From the NCBI GenBank assembly GCA_025617745.1, contig CM046858.1, positions 50,227,925 to 50,291,924 on the forward strand: a stretch of 64,000 nucleotides of DNA. Reading direction: 5' to 3'. The position numbers were made by a program, and so were the translations under genes. A model generated the notes under the pieces. It was not told where the DNA came from, did no database searches, and saw only the letters and a program-made list of their open reading frames with translations. Origin of the DNA: Heliocidaris erythrogramma. Its lineage: Eukaryota > Echinodermata > Echinoidea > Camarodonta > Echinometridae. Shown here in pieces: positions 33,295-45,404 of this stretch (the stretch's first letter is position 1; each line of letters starts with the position of its first letter).

Positions 33295-34162
33295 CAAAAA
33301 TTAATAACAAGAAACACAATTTTGCGATTTGTCGTGGCTTTATTGAATAATTTGCAGTGGACGCTTAGCAAGTCAAAAATCCGTATTCTGATGTCACAAA
33401 CAATTATAACATATAACTGAATTATAAAATTCCAACTGGAATACTAATAAATATATGCTGATTACAGATCCCAGCCTCCCCGCATATGAAATCGGGTGAA
33501 GCAAAATAATAGACCTTATAATTATACCAACCTCCCCGCATATGAAATCGGGTGAAGCCAAATTAGCTTATACCAACCTCCCCGCATATGAAATCGGGTG
33601 AAGCCAACTTAGGCTTATACCAACCTCCCCGCATGTTAAATCGGGTGAAGCAAAATAATAAACCTTATAATTATACCAACCTCCCCGCATATGAAATCGG
33701 GTGAAGCCAAATTAGCTTATACCAACCTCCCCGCATATGAAATCGGGTGAAGCCAAATTAGCTTATACCAACCTCCCCGCATATGAAATCGAGTGAAGCA
33801 AAATGAACCTTATTACATACCAACATCCCCGCATCTGAAAATCGGGTGAAGCAAAATAATAAACCTTATATACAACCTCCCCGCATATGAAATCGAGTGA
33901 AGCAAAATTAACCTTATTACATACCAACATCCCCGCATGTGATCTCGGATGAGGCCAATAAAATGACAGTTTAAATGTGACATCTTACTTTACTGTACTT
34001 TACCTGCTTTGCTAAAATAAATTGCAGCCTCCCCGCATTTAAAAACGAGTGGGGCTGAAGTACAGTTTTACAATATTGTGACAGCTTATAATTGTAAATT
34101 GGTTTTGTAATTACATTAAATTTACAAATAATGACTTTTCATAACGTGACATGTTCGATATG
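33281..34162 (-). repeat. Ngaro B2 repeat with internal minisatellite
   Basis: Nearly identical to 34958-35839. The centre (33470-33960) has about ten tandem units of roughly 45 bp, each with CCTCCCCGCATATGAAATCG then GGTGAAGC, and one diverged unit (CCTCCCCGCATTTAAAAACG) at about 34027. CCCG and CGGG in each unit can pair into a small hairpin. Confidence 0.85.
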
Positions 34163-34637
34163 TCACGATAATAATCACAAGTTTTATACCATGCCTCTAA
34201 ACCCGAGTAGGGGCGAAAAACCAGCTATGTTTGCTATTCTCAGCTGGAAAATTCCCCTACGGCCCACCATTCTGCATGCACGACGTCTTGAATTGTTATT
34301 ATGCAGATGTGCGACCAAGCCTTCCGCTCCCGGTTTTAGATCGGTATTCACATCATCTATGCTGTACCCCTTAAACGATTGTGCCGTTTTACAATTCGGT
34401 AATGTTTCATAATGAATAGTATATTATCATAAAAATGGCATAGCGAACCACATGTTCATGTATATAATCACAATAAAACTTGAAGCTGCATTAACATTGC
34501 CTCACACAACCCACCAACCATCTATCTTTAATTATTACAGATACTGTCAAAATGGAACCAATGAATGTATGCTGTCATTATCAAGTTACCCCTTTTACAT
34601 ACCCTTCCATGGTTGGAGAATTAGGGGTGGTGGTGGG
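34163..34637. other. Segment between Ngaro B2 and A2
   Basis: Unique in the window and not part of either split repeat. A 93-codon frame on the plus strand (34131-34412) has no recognised domain. It may be 3'-end sequence specific to this element or an insertion. Confidence 0.4.
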
Positions 34638-34965
34638 TATTTTGTTCACGAAACTTGCATAATTGTCCACTGATTGAAAGCCACGTACACTGTGAATATC
34701 TCACTATATTGCATGTGCTTGTGTAACACGTCTACCGTACGCGCTCACACGCACGTTAACAAGTTAAGTCTTGTTGCAACATTCCTAACTTTTCCCGCCA
34801 CCAATGTATTACAACTTTGCTTTGATGGTGCCGTGCGCGGAGCCCTGGATCACTCGTATTCATTACGGGCGCTCAATATCAAAGGCGCTATAACCCGACC
34901 TGTAATTTTGTCAGTCGATAAATAAGTCATTTTAAATCGTGAACTCTTTAAAAACTATTATTCAC
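34638..34965 (-). repeat. Ngaro A2 repeat
   Basis: Nearly identical to A1 at 40917-41244. The shared 83-codon open frame is not evidence of a gene. Confidence 0.85.
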
Positions 34966-35839
34966 GACTGACAAAAATTAATAACAAGAAACACAATTTT
35001 GCGATTTGTCGTGGCTTTATTGAATAATTTGCAGTGGACGCTTAGCAAGTCAAAAATCCGTATTCTGATGTCACAAACAATTATAACATATAACTGAATT
35101 ATAAAATTCCAACTGGAATACTAATAAATATATGCTGATTACAGATCCCAGCCTCCCCGCATATGAAATCGGGTGAAGCAAAATAATAGACCTTATAATT
35201 ATACCAACCTCCCCGCATATGAAATCGGGTGAAGCCAAATTAGCTTATACCAACCTCCCCGCATATGAAATCGGGTGAAGCCAACTTAGGCTTATACCAA
35301 CCTCCCCGCATGTTAAATCGGGTGAAGCAAAATAATAAACCTTATAATTATACCAACCTCCCCGCATATGAAATCGGGTGAAGCCAAATTAGCTTATACC
35401 AACCTCCCCGCATATGAAATCGGGTGAAGCCAAATTAGCTTATACCAACCTCCCCGCATATGAAATCGAGTGAAGCAAAATGAACCTTATTACATACCAA
35501 CATCCCCGCATCTGAAAATCGGGTGAAGCAAAATAATAAACCTTATATACAACCTCCCCGCATATGAAATCGAGTGAAGCAAAATTAACCTTATTACATA
35601 CCAACATCCCCGCATGTGATCTCGGATGAGGCCAATAAAATGACAGTTTAAATGTGACATCTTACTTTACTGTACTTTACCTGCTTTGCTAAAATAAATT
35701 GCAGCCTCCCCGCATTTAAAAACGAGTGGGGCTGAAGTACAGTTTTACAATATTGTGACAGCTTATAATTGTAAATTGGTTTTGTAATTACATTAAATTT
35801 ACAAATAATGACTTTTCATAACGGGACATGCTCGATATG
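34958..35839 (-). repeat. Ngaro B1 repeat with internal minisatellite
   Basis: Second copy of 33281-34162, including the same order of minisatellite variants, so both copies were made from one template recently. Confidence 0.85.
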
Positions 35840-36789
35840 ATGAGAACCTTGTGTGTTTAGGCGGCCTAATTGAAAATTACCGCCAAACGAGCTTATAAAA
35901 TATGCTCGGCCGCCAAAACACGTCGATTCTGACCCGTCAATTTTAGGGCTCGAAATGCAAGTTTTATCTGTTGAGCACGAGTAGGACAATAACTCTTGAC
36001 TAGCTTTTCTAAAATCATGCATTATGTATGATTAGACAGAGAAAATAGTATTGCCAAAAATGAGCCCTCAAGTAGCAAATCCTTAAAGGCATTCAGTAAC
36101 TTAGTGGAAGCTTGATTTAATAAATTGTTGAATTTTGATATCTGTCTTGTATAATGATGTTCAGAAGGATAAATAAATACTATAGCCAGGCATAGAAAGG
36201 TTTTCAAATATATAATGCTATTATTAAGATATCTGTGACTGAATACTCCCATTTACGAAAGCGTATGGCCATACGCTTAAGTCTAACACTGAGTCAGTGG
36301 GGAAACTGAGTCTGGCATTTCCGGTCATTTGCATATGTTTACTTTTGTGAAGCACATGGTGATTTTGAAGTGTTTTTTTTTTTTTTTTTTTCCCCATGGG
36401 CTTCATTTTTTCACCATATTACATACACTGATAGCATGTAAGGCCAGACAGCTCAGATTTTGTCAAGACTCCACAAAGTTACCTAATCACTTTAAATTGA
36501 TAACATATAAAGTTAAACATTGAAGATTGTCAACTTTGAAAATTGGAAAAAATTACCAAATTATCATATTTTACAGACCCGCCAACAATAAATTCAATAA
36601 AAATATATACATAGTAGCAATAACGTACATCAAACCAAATACAAGGAACGTTAAGATCCAAACAGCACACCAAACAAAACTCGGTGCTGTGAAGCGCGTT
36701 ACTGTAACGCAAGCCAACTAAAGCGTTCTAATACCGCTGAGTCCAACTCTCAAATTGTTAATAAATAGATAATTTGGTCAGACATCCTC

Positions 36790-37329
36790 GAGCGAGTGTC
36801 CTACAATAAATTTTGCCCCGAGGCGCAGGGAAGGGCAGACAACCGCCGGAGGGCCACCAATCGGCATGCACGAGCTCTTGCGGAAAAAAGGGGAGGCAAT
36901 GCCACACGGCACTCGAACACAAACAGGGCAGACCCGCATCTATACAGACCAGATGGCCTCCATTTATCCACGAAAGGACTTGATTTGTATGTTTTCTTGC
37001 GACTCGAACACGTTTTTCAGCGTATCTGCCAACTGTTTTTTGGATAGGGCTTCCAAGTCATTTGTCCCGACGTGTAGAACCAACACCGTCGGTTTTGGGT
37101 TACCTGTTTTCAACAATGCGTTTACTTGGCCCAAGTGCAGGCCCCGCCTCCCCGCCCAGCGGACGACAGTCCCCATGCCCAGGTTGGTCATCCCTGTCTG
37201 CTCAGCACGGCGCTCAGCCCAGTAGACGATGGAGTCGCCTACTATCCATACGGCCGGTTCTGTTAAAACAAGACAAAGGAGAGCCTGGGAAGCTTTCTGG
37301 TTCCAAAACACGTGACAAGTGTAAAACAA
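36790..37329 (-). pseudogene. Ngaro SGNH-hydrolase-like ORF, C-terminal half inverted
   Basis: On the minus strand, 37290-36985 encodes the N-terminal SGNH blocks: VWIVGDSIVYWAERRA (block I GDS), MGTVVRWAGRRG and VLHVGTNDLEAL (GxND block). The C-terminal block, ADPHLYRPDGLHLSTKGLDL (Asp-x-x-His-type end with DGLHLS), is encoded on the plus strand at 36796-36990, so the second half is inverted with a breakpoint near 36980. Some Ngaro elements are known to carry an extra hydrolase-like ORF of unclear role. The rearrangement destroys it here. Confidence 0.7.
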
Positions 37330-37509
37330 TCATTGTATTGTATAAATAATGTATTAATAGCATTTTTATTGCTTGTTGGTTTGCGTTTGTTAATTTAGTC
37401 ATCTTTTAACGTGACAAGTTCAAAACAATCATTGTATTGTATAAATAATGTATTAATAGCATTTTTATTGCTTGTTGGTTTGCGTTTGTTAATTTAGTCA
37501 TCTTTTAAC
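37311..37509 (-). repeat. Two tandem 99-bp copies
   Basis: CGTGACAAGT... at 37311 repeats at 37410 with almost no change, a local duplication within the element. Confidence 0.85.
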
Positions 37510-37689
37510 TGGCTTTATTTCTTTTTCTATTTATTAAACTAGGCCGACTTGGTTATTTATACTGGCATATATGCACATCATATAATATGCTCATCGTATT
37601 GTACATGTATTTTATATATGGGCAAATATGCTGAAACCATTGTAATTCATCACTTTATAATTGATATAAGTCAGATAACTATAAAACCA

Positions 37690-38440
37690 TGTCTAATCTT
37701 ATGTACTGTACTGTATGTACAATGTGCGACAGACGCCCATCTCCCCATATGTTGAATTTGAGCATCCGAAAAGCCCGCCATGGCGGCAATTATAGCCGCG
37801 CCTATACGAAAGGCATCCTGCTATATTCCATGCACTTCTTTACTATGGTCCCGAATTTGTATCTGGTAATTGGGGTTGCCCCATAAGAGCAAAAGAAAGC
37901 CTCTCCACTCTTTGGACGCACTTCCAAATATTATAAATTCCCGAGTTACCCTCGGGTATTAAGATTATACAGCCATTCCCTCTCTGATCGGTTTTTAAAG
38001 CATTTAGGAATAACTCTATCCTCCTTTGCGGTGTATTTCCCGCAACTCGTACATCCGACATGCAAAGCATACATTCTTGCTTATATTATGCAATCACCAT
38101 AAATTCACTAATCCACAAAAATCCATAAAATACCAATAAAAATGCGGCCTTATATAGCAACACATCATAATCACTTTCGCAAATATAATTCAAGCAGGGT
38201 AATATTCAAAACAAGATTAACAACATAATGGGATGCCTCATCTTAAGGACCGGCATCTACCCCCCTCCACTAACCGTAAAATAATAAAACTCTAAATCGC
38301 ATCATTTGCTCCTACAGATTGCAAATAAAAGACTAAACCAGAAATATATATCTGGATTATAGACCCCGCATGTCCACACCAACACAAATAAACCACAAAT
38401 TGCACTACCTTTTTAATATCTAAAAATATCTGCGGGTCAT
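37690..38440 (-). pseudogene. Ngaro tyrosine recombinase remnant
   Basis: The middle of the recombinase is readable at 38070-37843 (IELFLNALKTDQRGNGCIILIP). The C-terminal part is at 37825-37690 in another frame (AFRIGAAIIAAMAGFSDAQI, HMGRWASVAHCTYSTV), with the Trp and the final Tyr region. The His of the HxxR box is not encoded in frame: the codon lies at what looks like a one-base loss right before AFRIG, after an in-frame stop. The N-terminal domain (38080-38440) is too decayed to read. Confidence 0.65.
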
Positions 38441-38442
38441 AA

Positions 38443-39939
38443 TCATATACCCTGCAAAACTTTTTTAAATACTTCCAGAGCCACTGCGTAAATTATATAA
38501 ATATTAATTGCCCTGGATGCCGTCAGCAGCTGCGTCTGCTCTACAGCCAGCTGCTCCTGAAATCGAGAAAATGCATCGGCTATTCCGTTATCGATCCCAG
38601 GTACATATCTCGCCTTAAACATTATATTATTACTCAAACAAATAATAACCAACTTGCATACTAAGCTCATGAGCTCAGGCATTGCGCTGATTGCTCATTA
38701 ATCACTGCCACTACCGATTGGTTGTCGCAATTAAACATCACCCTCTTGTTTACAAGTTCGGCGCCCCATAACTCCAGGCCGACCCAAATTGGGAACAATT
38801 CTAAAAACGCTATCGACTTGCTAGTTGCGCCGAAACGTGCGGGCCATTTAGCCTGTGCCCATCTACCCCGGAAATAAATGCCAAATCCACTGCTAGCCGC
38901 CGCGTCGGTGAAAAATTGATTTCTTCGCTGCTGTACCAACCGGGATCCCGAAAGAAAACCTGCCCATTAAAATGAACCAAAAATTCCAGCCAGGCTTGCA
39001 TGTCTGCTCGAGCGCCCTTCGTTATCCTTATCATGTGGTAAGGCCTATTCGCTTCGCTTGTCAAGTCTATGAGCCTCCTCACGAATGCTCTGCACGATTG
39101 TATACCCCTCAATGACACTTTCTCACGGTTCGATACCTCCGTCAGCTTTCCGACCAAATTTACAATTTTTTCTATAGGGACCCATATTTGCCGAGAAACA
39201 ATATCAATTTCCAGACCGAGGTAAGACATTATTATGACCGGACCCTCCGTCTTTTCATGTGCAATTGGCACCCCAAATCTCTCACAAATCGCTGCAAATG
39301 ACGCCATTGCATGCCTGCATTCGTTGTCATTTGATTTGCCTGCAAAAAAAAGAAATCGTCAAGATAATGTACAATGTTTCGCGACTCTGCTACTTGTCGC
39401 GTACAAAATTCCAAAAAAGTAGTAAAACACTCGAACGTAGAACATGAAACTGCGCAGCCCATGGGCAAACGACGATCATAATAATAAACCCCCCACCACA
39501 CACATGCCTAACAATTCAAAATCTTTCGGCCTCCTGGCAGTAGTCGAAAAGCCGATTTTATATCGGCTTTCCCCATGAGAGCACCCAGGCCTAACCGTGC
39601 TACGATTTCGACCGCCGAATCAAAAAATGAATACGTTACAGTACACCGCTCCTCTGGTATACTATCATTAACGGAATTGCCCCCTGGAGCCAAACGATGC
39701 TGAATCAAGCGAAATTCTCCCGGCGATCTTTTGGGCACCAGCCCTATAGGAGAACACCTGAAATTTTTGAACGGAGGTATTTTAAATTGGCCTACAATCC
39801 TTCCCAATTCAATTTCTTTGCGCAATTTCATTTGCAACACTGCCCTGTGATCAAATGCTGATTTTAAATTTATTGTTGTAAGTGGGAGCCACTCCCCGTC
39901 AAAATGCAATAAAAAACCAAACTTGAAACCATTAGTCAA
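38443..39939 (-). pseudogene. Ngaro reverse transcriptase / RNase H, frameshifted
   Basis: Four overlapping frames together make one RT/RNase H: 39939-39508 (PIGLVPKRSPGEFRLIQHRL, LMGKADIKSAFRLLP with motif A Asp); 39501-39232 (LPMGCAVSCSTFECFTTFLE and the YLDDFFF catalytic box); 39307-38810 (thumb, SYLGLEIDIVSRQIWVP); and 38939-38443 (RNase H, FFTDAAASSGFGIYF, NCDNQSVVAVIN, GIDNGIADAFSRFQ). SCSTFE and YLDD boxes are typical of Ngaro rather than of DIRS-1. At least three frameshifts inactivate it. Confidence 0.8.
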
Positions 39940-39959
39940 ATATTTAGCATATTCCCGAT

Positions 39960-40801
39960 TAGGCTAAGCAACATCGCATCCAATTTTACTAGAGTAGGCC
40001 TAAGCCTGAACTGAGCATCGTATTCCCGCCAACCGTAGCCGCCGAAAGCCCTTGCGGCATGCCTGATGAGATCCATGTATTTTAGTAACTCCCTACCCCG
40101 TTCAAATAATGTGCTTCTCCATGTATATAAAAGAAAAAACCAGAAAAACCGAGGTCCATTGCTCTACTGACACGATCTTTCTACTTCTTATTTATGGCTG
40201 CAGTTGAAACCCCATGCCAAATTCCAATGGCCTTATAAGTTATACTAAACATAGCATTGGGTAATCCTAACCCAGCCTCACCTCTCTCACTCACGTCCTA
40301 CTTCAGTAACAAAGCTAACTCAATGCATTCACCCTTCCAAATCTTTTCTTTCAATGCGAGAGCTATTTCCCCACCGAGTGGGTCACACGAACTCACTAAA
40401 GGCTCGGACGCCCCAACGTTTTCGAATTCGGGACTACAGCCCATTGGGCTTGGATCGAGTAGATCTAAATCTACCTGTAATGGCCGTGTAATGGGCCGCG
40501 CATACGCAGTAGGCCTACTCGGTTGCGACTGGTCCGGTGGAGCCGGGGCCTGCGGTATGACTGATGGCCATGAAATAAGGCCGATATTCGGTTCACAGGA
40601 CTCACCGATTTGTTGCTGCGCCCCACCAGCAGCACTAGTGCTCTCCTCCCCCGTTGATCTCCTCGGGACCGATGAAGCTCGGGGCACCGAGGCCGCCCGC
40701 GGCCTGTTCGGACGCTCAGCCCCCTCACCCGGCCCGGTATCGGGGCCTGCTAATTGTACCCGTGGTCTTCCTCGTTTCGACTTAGATTTCGCTTTTGGCA
40801 T
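39960..40801 (-). pseudogene. Ngaro ORF1 (gag-like), two nonsense codons
   Basis: ATG 40801 opens MPKAKSKSKRGRPRVQLAGP, a basic N-terminus followed by a Pro/Ser-rich linker. It then reads DPLGGEIALALKEKIWKGEC before a first stop near 40298. The same kind of sequence continues (LGLPNAMFSITYKAIGIWHG, then after a second stop RAFGGYGWREYDAQFRLRPT) to about 39960. Position upstream of RT and the basic, disordered start fit the structural ORF1. Confidence 0.65.
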
Positions 40802-40916
40802 GATTCTTGCCCCTATTGCCCAATGAACATATATAGTCCCTCACTACTGGTGCCATGCGATGATTCCGATTGGTATATAACCAACCCTATTCAAAATAAA
40901 AGTTAAATTAACTGAT

Positions 40917-41244
40917 TATTTTGTTCACGAAACTTGCATAGTTGTCCACTGATTGAAAGCCACGTACACTGTGAATATCTCACTATATTGCATGTGCTTG
41001 TGTAACACGTCTACCGTACGCGCTCACACGCACGTTAACAAGTTAAGTCTTGTTGCAACATTCCTAACTTTTCCCGCCACCAATGTATTACAACTTTGCT
41101 TTGATGGTGCCGTGCGCGGAGCCCTGGATCACTCGTATTCATTACGGGCGCTCAATATCAAAGGCGCTATAACCCGACCTGTAATTTTGTCAGTCGATAA
41201 ATAAGTCATTTTAAATCGTGAACTCTTTAAAAACTATTATTCAC
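40917..41244 (-). repeat. Ngaro A1 repeat (5' end)
   Basis: Nearly identical to 34638-34965; ends at the element boundary ATTATTCAC. Confidence 0.85.
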
Positions 41245-41811
41245 ATAATTTCTTTCGCTAATCATGTATATACACTGTATTATTTTCAGAAGTCCCTGAA
41301 ATATATTTTCCATATGGTTTATCATCTAATGTATCCCTTCCAATCTCTAATATTTAATATAACAGCATTGTGTTAGTAAAGTAACATGGATTTTACATAG
41401 AACACATGCAAGATATTACATGATCAGTGCATTGTCTGTCCAGTATTGGGTTTTAATATTCACATTATGAGCTCTTGTAATGTTGCCGCAAATGCAGATG
41501 GCAAGCTCTAGTCTATCTGATCGACCTGAACAACATTGCTTGATTTTGTGAGGATCCAAATGATGTTTGACTCCCATTTGAAGTCTCGCTCTTTTAATAA
41601 TAACGAGCATCCACGCGCTGCGTAACCCTACTATAGGACAGACGTAATGCAATGGCCATGTACAAATTGTGGCAAAAGGTGTTAGTGAACATAATATACT
41701 TACAATATGAATATGCAACTGCCCTAGTATGCATGATTACAAGGAATGTTATTGACACATATATCATAGATCCTTGAATTGTCCTTTAAGGAAAATATAA
41801 TTAATGCCCCG
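41245..41811. other. No gene recognised between Ngaro and BEL elements
   Basis: AT-rich. A minus-strand 100-codon frame (41416-41718) has no recognised domain. Confidence 0.4.
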
Positions 41812-42268
41812 TGTAGCGTCAAACTACATTAGGTTAAAAAGTGTAAACGCACCAACAACGCCAGTAACAATAACACAGCATTAACGCCTTCTCGTAAATC
41901 TGTATCAGTGTTTAATTCGAGCCCTTTGCTCAACAATCGACGTACTAACGATGGTGGTTTAACTGTAATAATAAACAAATAAAATACAGTTCATTAACCT
42001 CAAACTTAATTAACAATACTTACAATAAAAAGGGGATGTGTATCACATCAACAAAAGCAAAGTATAATATACAATTAATTGAGTGACATATAAATAGTAC
42101 AATAATAATTGTTGGTAAGAAACATAGTTCTGAATGACTATGCATGAATGCTTATTAGTTATTACTCAAATGATCAGCCACATGATCATAACAATTAATG
42201 AAACAAAGATTTGTAGATTTATTTACAATTTACATAACATATAATTAGAATGGATGAGAAGTAATATA

Positions 42269-43969
42269 CACTGTTGGTCATAATGGTAGCATAATTTTTT
42301 TTTCTACCTTTCGTACACTATTGACAACAATGCGAGTCATTTTTTTTTTTGCCAAATAAAGCTTATATCTTCACAATTTTTATTGATAAATCTGTTCTCA
42401 ACATATGAAATAAAAAATATAAGACAAAAATTAATTCATATAAACTTTATACACTGGTTTAAACCACTTTTGACAAACACAATCATCCAGACCTTGGATT
42501 CCTTGATAAAATGTATCGTTTTTGGTAAATGTTTAACCATGATAAGTTTATCGTGAAAAATAAAATCTTGGGATCTTTTGATGATTGAAAGGAAGTGTTC
42601 CTCTTTTTAATCTTGTTGGGTCACTTAGTACCTGGTATGGCCACCTCTGGCACGCACCAGTGCCTCCACACGCCGTGGCATACTGTCCACAAGGTTGTTG
42701 ATGGTGTTCAAGGGCAGTGCATCCCACTCTTCGGCCAGTGCCTGGGCTAACTCCTGCACATTTTGAGGATAATTGTTTCTCTCATTGATGGCACGGCCCA
42801 ATGCATCCCAGGCGTGCTCAGTGGGGGTTCATGTTCGGGGAACTGGCAGGCCAAGGCATCTGCTGCACGTCCTCTGCGTCAAGGAATTCCCTCACCAGAC
42901 GTGCCCTATGTGATCGAGCGTTGTCGTCTTGGAGCTGAAAGTTATTGCCATATACTCTTCTCGCGTATGGAAGACAATGGCGTTCCAGGATATCGCGGTA
43001 CACGACGGCGTTGACGTTTCCTTCAGGTGCAGCCAATGGCGTTTTCCCGCCATAATGTATTCCGGCCCATACCATCACTGAGCCTCCATCTTCTTGATTG
43101 GTTTCCTGGACACAGTCATTACGGAGGTTCTCGCCCCGCAATCGTCAAACCCTCTGCCTCCCGTCGGTGCGGTCAAGGATGTACCGACTTTCATCAGTGA
43201 AGATTACATGGCGCCAGTGACCAAGCTGCCATCTCCTGTCCCTCCTAGCCCACAGGAGTCGAGCAACCCGGTGGCGAACAGTGAGACGTGGAACCTTGGT
43301 CACTCGCCGAGCTCTGTAGCCATGTTGGACAAGTCTCCTGTTTACGGTTTCCCGTGAAACGTTCACTCCGAAGTGCCTCCTCCACAAGTGGCAAAGACGA
43401 CTCGCTGGCATTCTCCGGTTCCTACGGCACATGTTCAGCAGTTGTCGGTCATCCCGTGCGGATGTTCTTCGTGGTCGACCTGTAGATCTCTCTGGACTCA
43501 AAGGACCCGCCTCTCGATGTCTTCTGAGGATGCGGCACACACAACTCTGCGATAGTCCAAGAATATCTGCAATCTGCGCCTGTGTCCGTCCATTCCGTCG
43601 GAGTGCAAGGACCCTCTGACGAATTGCAAGTGCCGTTGGGCGAGGCATAGTGTAAGGAATCAGTGTACTAAATTTGGTAGGAATTGATCAAGCTAACTCT
43701 GAAAACGGGCTGTTAACACACGTAGGCTTTCTGCACGAAATGGACAGCAAAACAACAGCAGAAAGGAGGCTCTACCTTTCATAGCACCAAACAATAAGAT
43801 AGGCCACGTTATGGAATGTTTCACTTGACCGACTTTTACCTCGATAATACAAAATCATTATGTAATCAATGAACCTGGTCAATATTATCTATTTAGGCTT
43901 TTAAATATGATTAAATCGACGGATGACTATGAAAATACGAATTATGCATTAACATTATGGCCAACAGTG
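42269..43969 (-). mobile_element. Tc1/mariner element inside the BEL LTR
   Basis: 1.7 kb with terminal inverted repeats (CACTGTTGGTCATAATGG at the left; the right end reads CACTGTTGGCCATAATGT as reverse complement), flanked by TA on both sides. The sister LTR near 51886 has the empty site with a single TA. Confidence 0.92.
42640..43648 (-). pseudogene. Tc1 transposase, one nonsense codon and one frameshift
   Basis: ATG 43648 (MPRPTALAIRQRVLALRRNG) starts two helix-turn-helix units (QIADILGLSQSCVCRIL; SRETVNRRLVQHGY). Next comes the first catalytic Asp in VIFTDESRYIL, then an in-frame TGA at 43145-43147. The same frame continues with GGSVMVWAGIHYGGKTP and LQDDNARSHRARLV (second Asp) to MNPH, where the frame shifts near 42820. 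The remaining sequence down to about 42640 encodes EHAWDALGRAINERNN (third acidic residue). Length without the lesions would be normal, about 340 residues. Confidence 0.88.
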
Positions 43970-44474
43970 TATCTGAATATGCTTCTGCGTAGCTTTTTAT
44001 TCCTATATTTCTCACGCAATCTTCTTTTTTGAAATCCTCTTCAACTGACAGAATAATCTGAGTATATTACTAGGGTTTATAGTTAAAATATGACTATAAG
44101 TATACTACACATTATATGATTCATAAAGGATAACAAAGAGATAGAAATATTCTACTCACCAACTGTTTTTCTTCCCAGTTCAACAAACTTGCAATAACTC
44201 TGACATGTCTGACTACAGATACCAGTATATTTGGGATGTTAACTTTCTTGTGTCTAAAGGTGAACTGAACCACACTATGCTCGGCTAGTGGTTTAGGTCA
44301 GAGCTATGTTCCCTTGGGTCACATAATGTCCTTGCGGGTCACAAGGGTCAGACATTGGAATGTGCATATTTGCATACACTAGGCTGGACATACATGTACC
44401 CGGTACTACATATGACATATAGGCTGTGCATAAATACATGTATATGCTGCTGTATTAGGAGAGTTGGGTTTAAA

Positions 44475-45404
44475 GTAGACATTCAAAGAAAATCACAAAT
44501 ATGGCAATTAATGTATCACTAGAAACCGGGAAGCTTACAGATGGCAATCTTATAAGTTTTATGTCAACTGCGTATCTGGTGATTATAAAAACAACACAAA
44601 TAAAATCTCTTCTCAGCATCTGGAATATCCGAGGATTCGCCAGAAATATAGCGATATTTTGATGTCGTCACACTCGGGATCGATCCTGCTTAAGCAGACG
44701 ACGTCCTATAATGAATGAACGTAATTGCAATGCAATTATTTATCAAATTATAAAGAGTTTCGTGTATTTAAACATGACCTTATTTCACACCATTATAAAG
44801 GGAAAGTGAAACTGTTTCTGATAGCTAAAACCGTTTGATTGTAAATACATAGGAGAAGGGTCAATGATCAATGAAATAAACCCCACTTTCAAATTGAAAA
44901 GCCCTCCGAATAATAGCAGGATGGTATTCGTTCCCTCTTGAAACGCCGAACATGCCCTGGTGCAAGCAGCTGAAAATACAATGGCGTCTTATTTTGTTTA
45001 CAAGTGACTGATTCCTTTATTTTTTTAACGCTGCATTTTTCATCAAAATAATACCATACACGAAGTTAAGAGTGAGGCAACAGACTAACATTAAGACTGA
45101 CGCTAGTGAAGGAAGAGAAATAAGTGAAGAGGAGATGACAAAATAGGCTCTGAAAAATGTGTAAGATGTTATGGGACATCGTCTGCTTAGACAGGACTGG
45201 TCCAGGGTGTGTCGTCACATATCTCAGCAGCGTTCGAGGAGCTCTTCAGCTGATATATCGGGGGCTGTATTTTACCGTTTTATAATTGATAATAATCATT
45301 ACTTCAAATGTTTCCAAGCGTTGAATTTGGATAACCTTGTTTAATTTATGCCATCTATGCAATAATAAGTATTAAGCCAATATTTAAAATCATTAACGTT
45401 CTAC
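44475..45404. mobile_element. MITE (930 bp) inside the BEL LTR
   Basis: Flanked by TTTAAA on both sides (44469-44474, 45405-45410); the sister LTR has one TTTAAA. The ends are weakly inverted (GTAGA...TCTAC). An inner inverted pair with GCAGACGACGTCC/GGACATCGTCTGC cores lies at about 44664-44710 and 45164-45216. No coding capacity. Confidence 0.65.

Larger units (their letters stand above)
33286..41244 (-). mobile_element. Ngaro-type tyrosine-recombinase retrotransposon, degenerate
   Basis: In minus-strand order: A1 (41244-40917), ORF1, RT/RNase H, recombinase and hydrolase remnants, B1 (35839-34958), A2 (34965-34638), about 475 bp of other sequence, and B2 (34162-33281). This is the split-direct-repeat plan A1-ORFs-B1-A2-B2 of Ngaro/PAT-like elements, except that A2 and B2 are separated by the extra segment. 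Both termini share TTATTCAC. The ORFs carry nonsense codons, frameshifts, a base loss in the recombinase and an inversion, while the repeats are almost identical. Confidence 0.85.

Noticed and set aside
33470-33960. CRISPR-like array (regular short repeats with spacers)
   Set aside because: The units are contiguous, the so-called spacers are near-identical to each other, and the array is duplicated within a eukaryotic retrotransposon repeat.
34674-34925. Identical 83-codon frames in both Ngaro A repeats, suggestive of a conserved small protein
   Set aside because: Identity follows from the DNA repeat; the frame gives no independent evidence of coding.
41416-41718. 100-codon minus-strand frame with several Cys and His residues
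   Set aside because: Spacing fits no zinc-binding motif I know, and no flanking coding or splice evidence exists.
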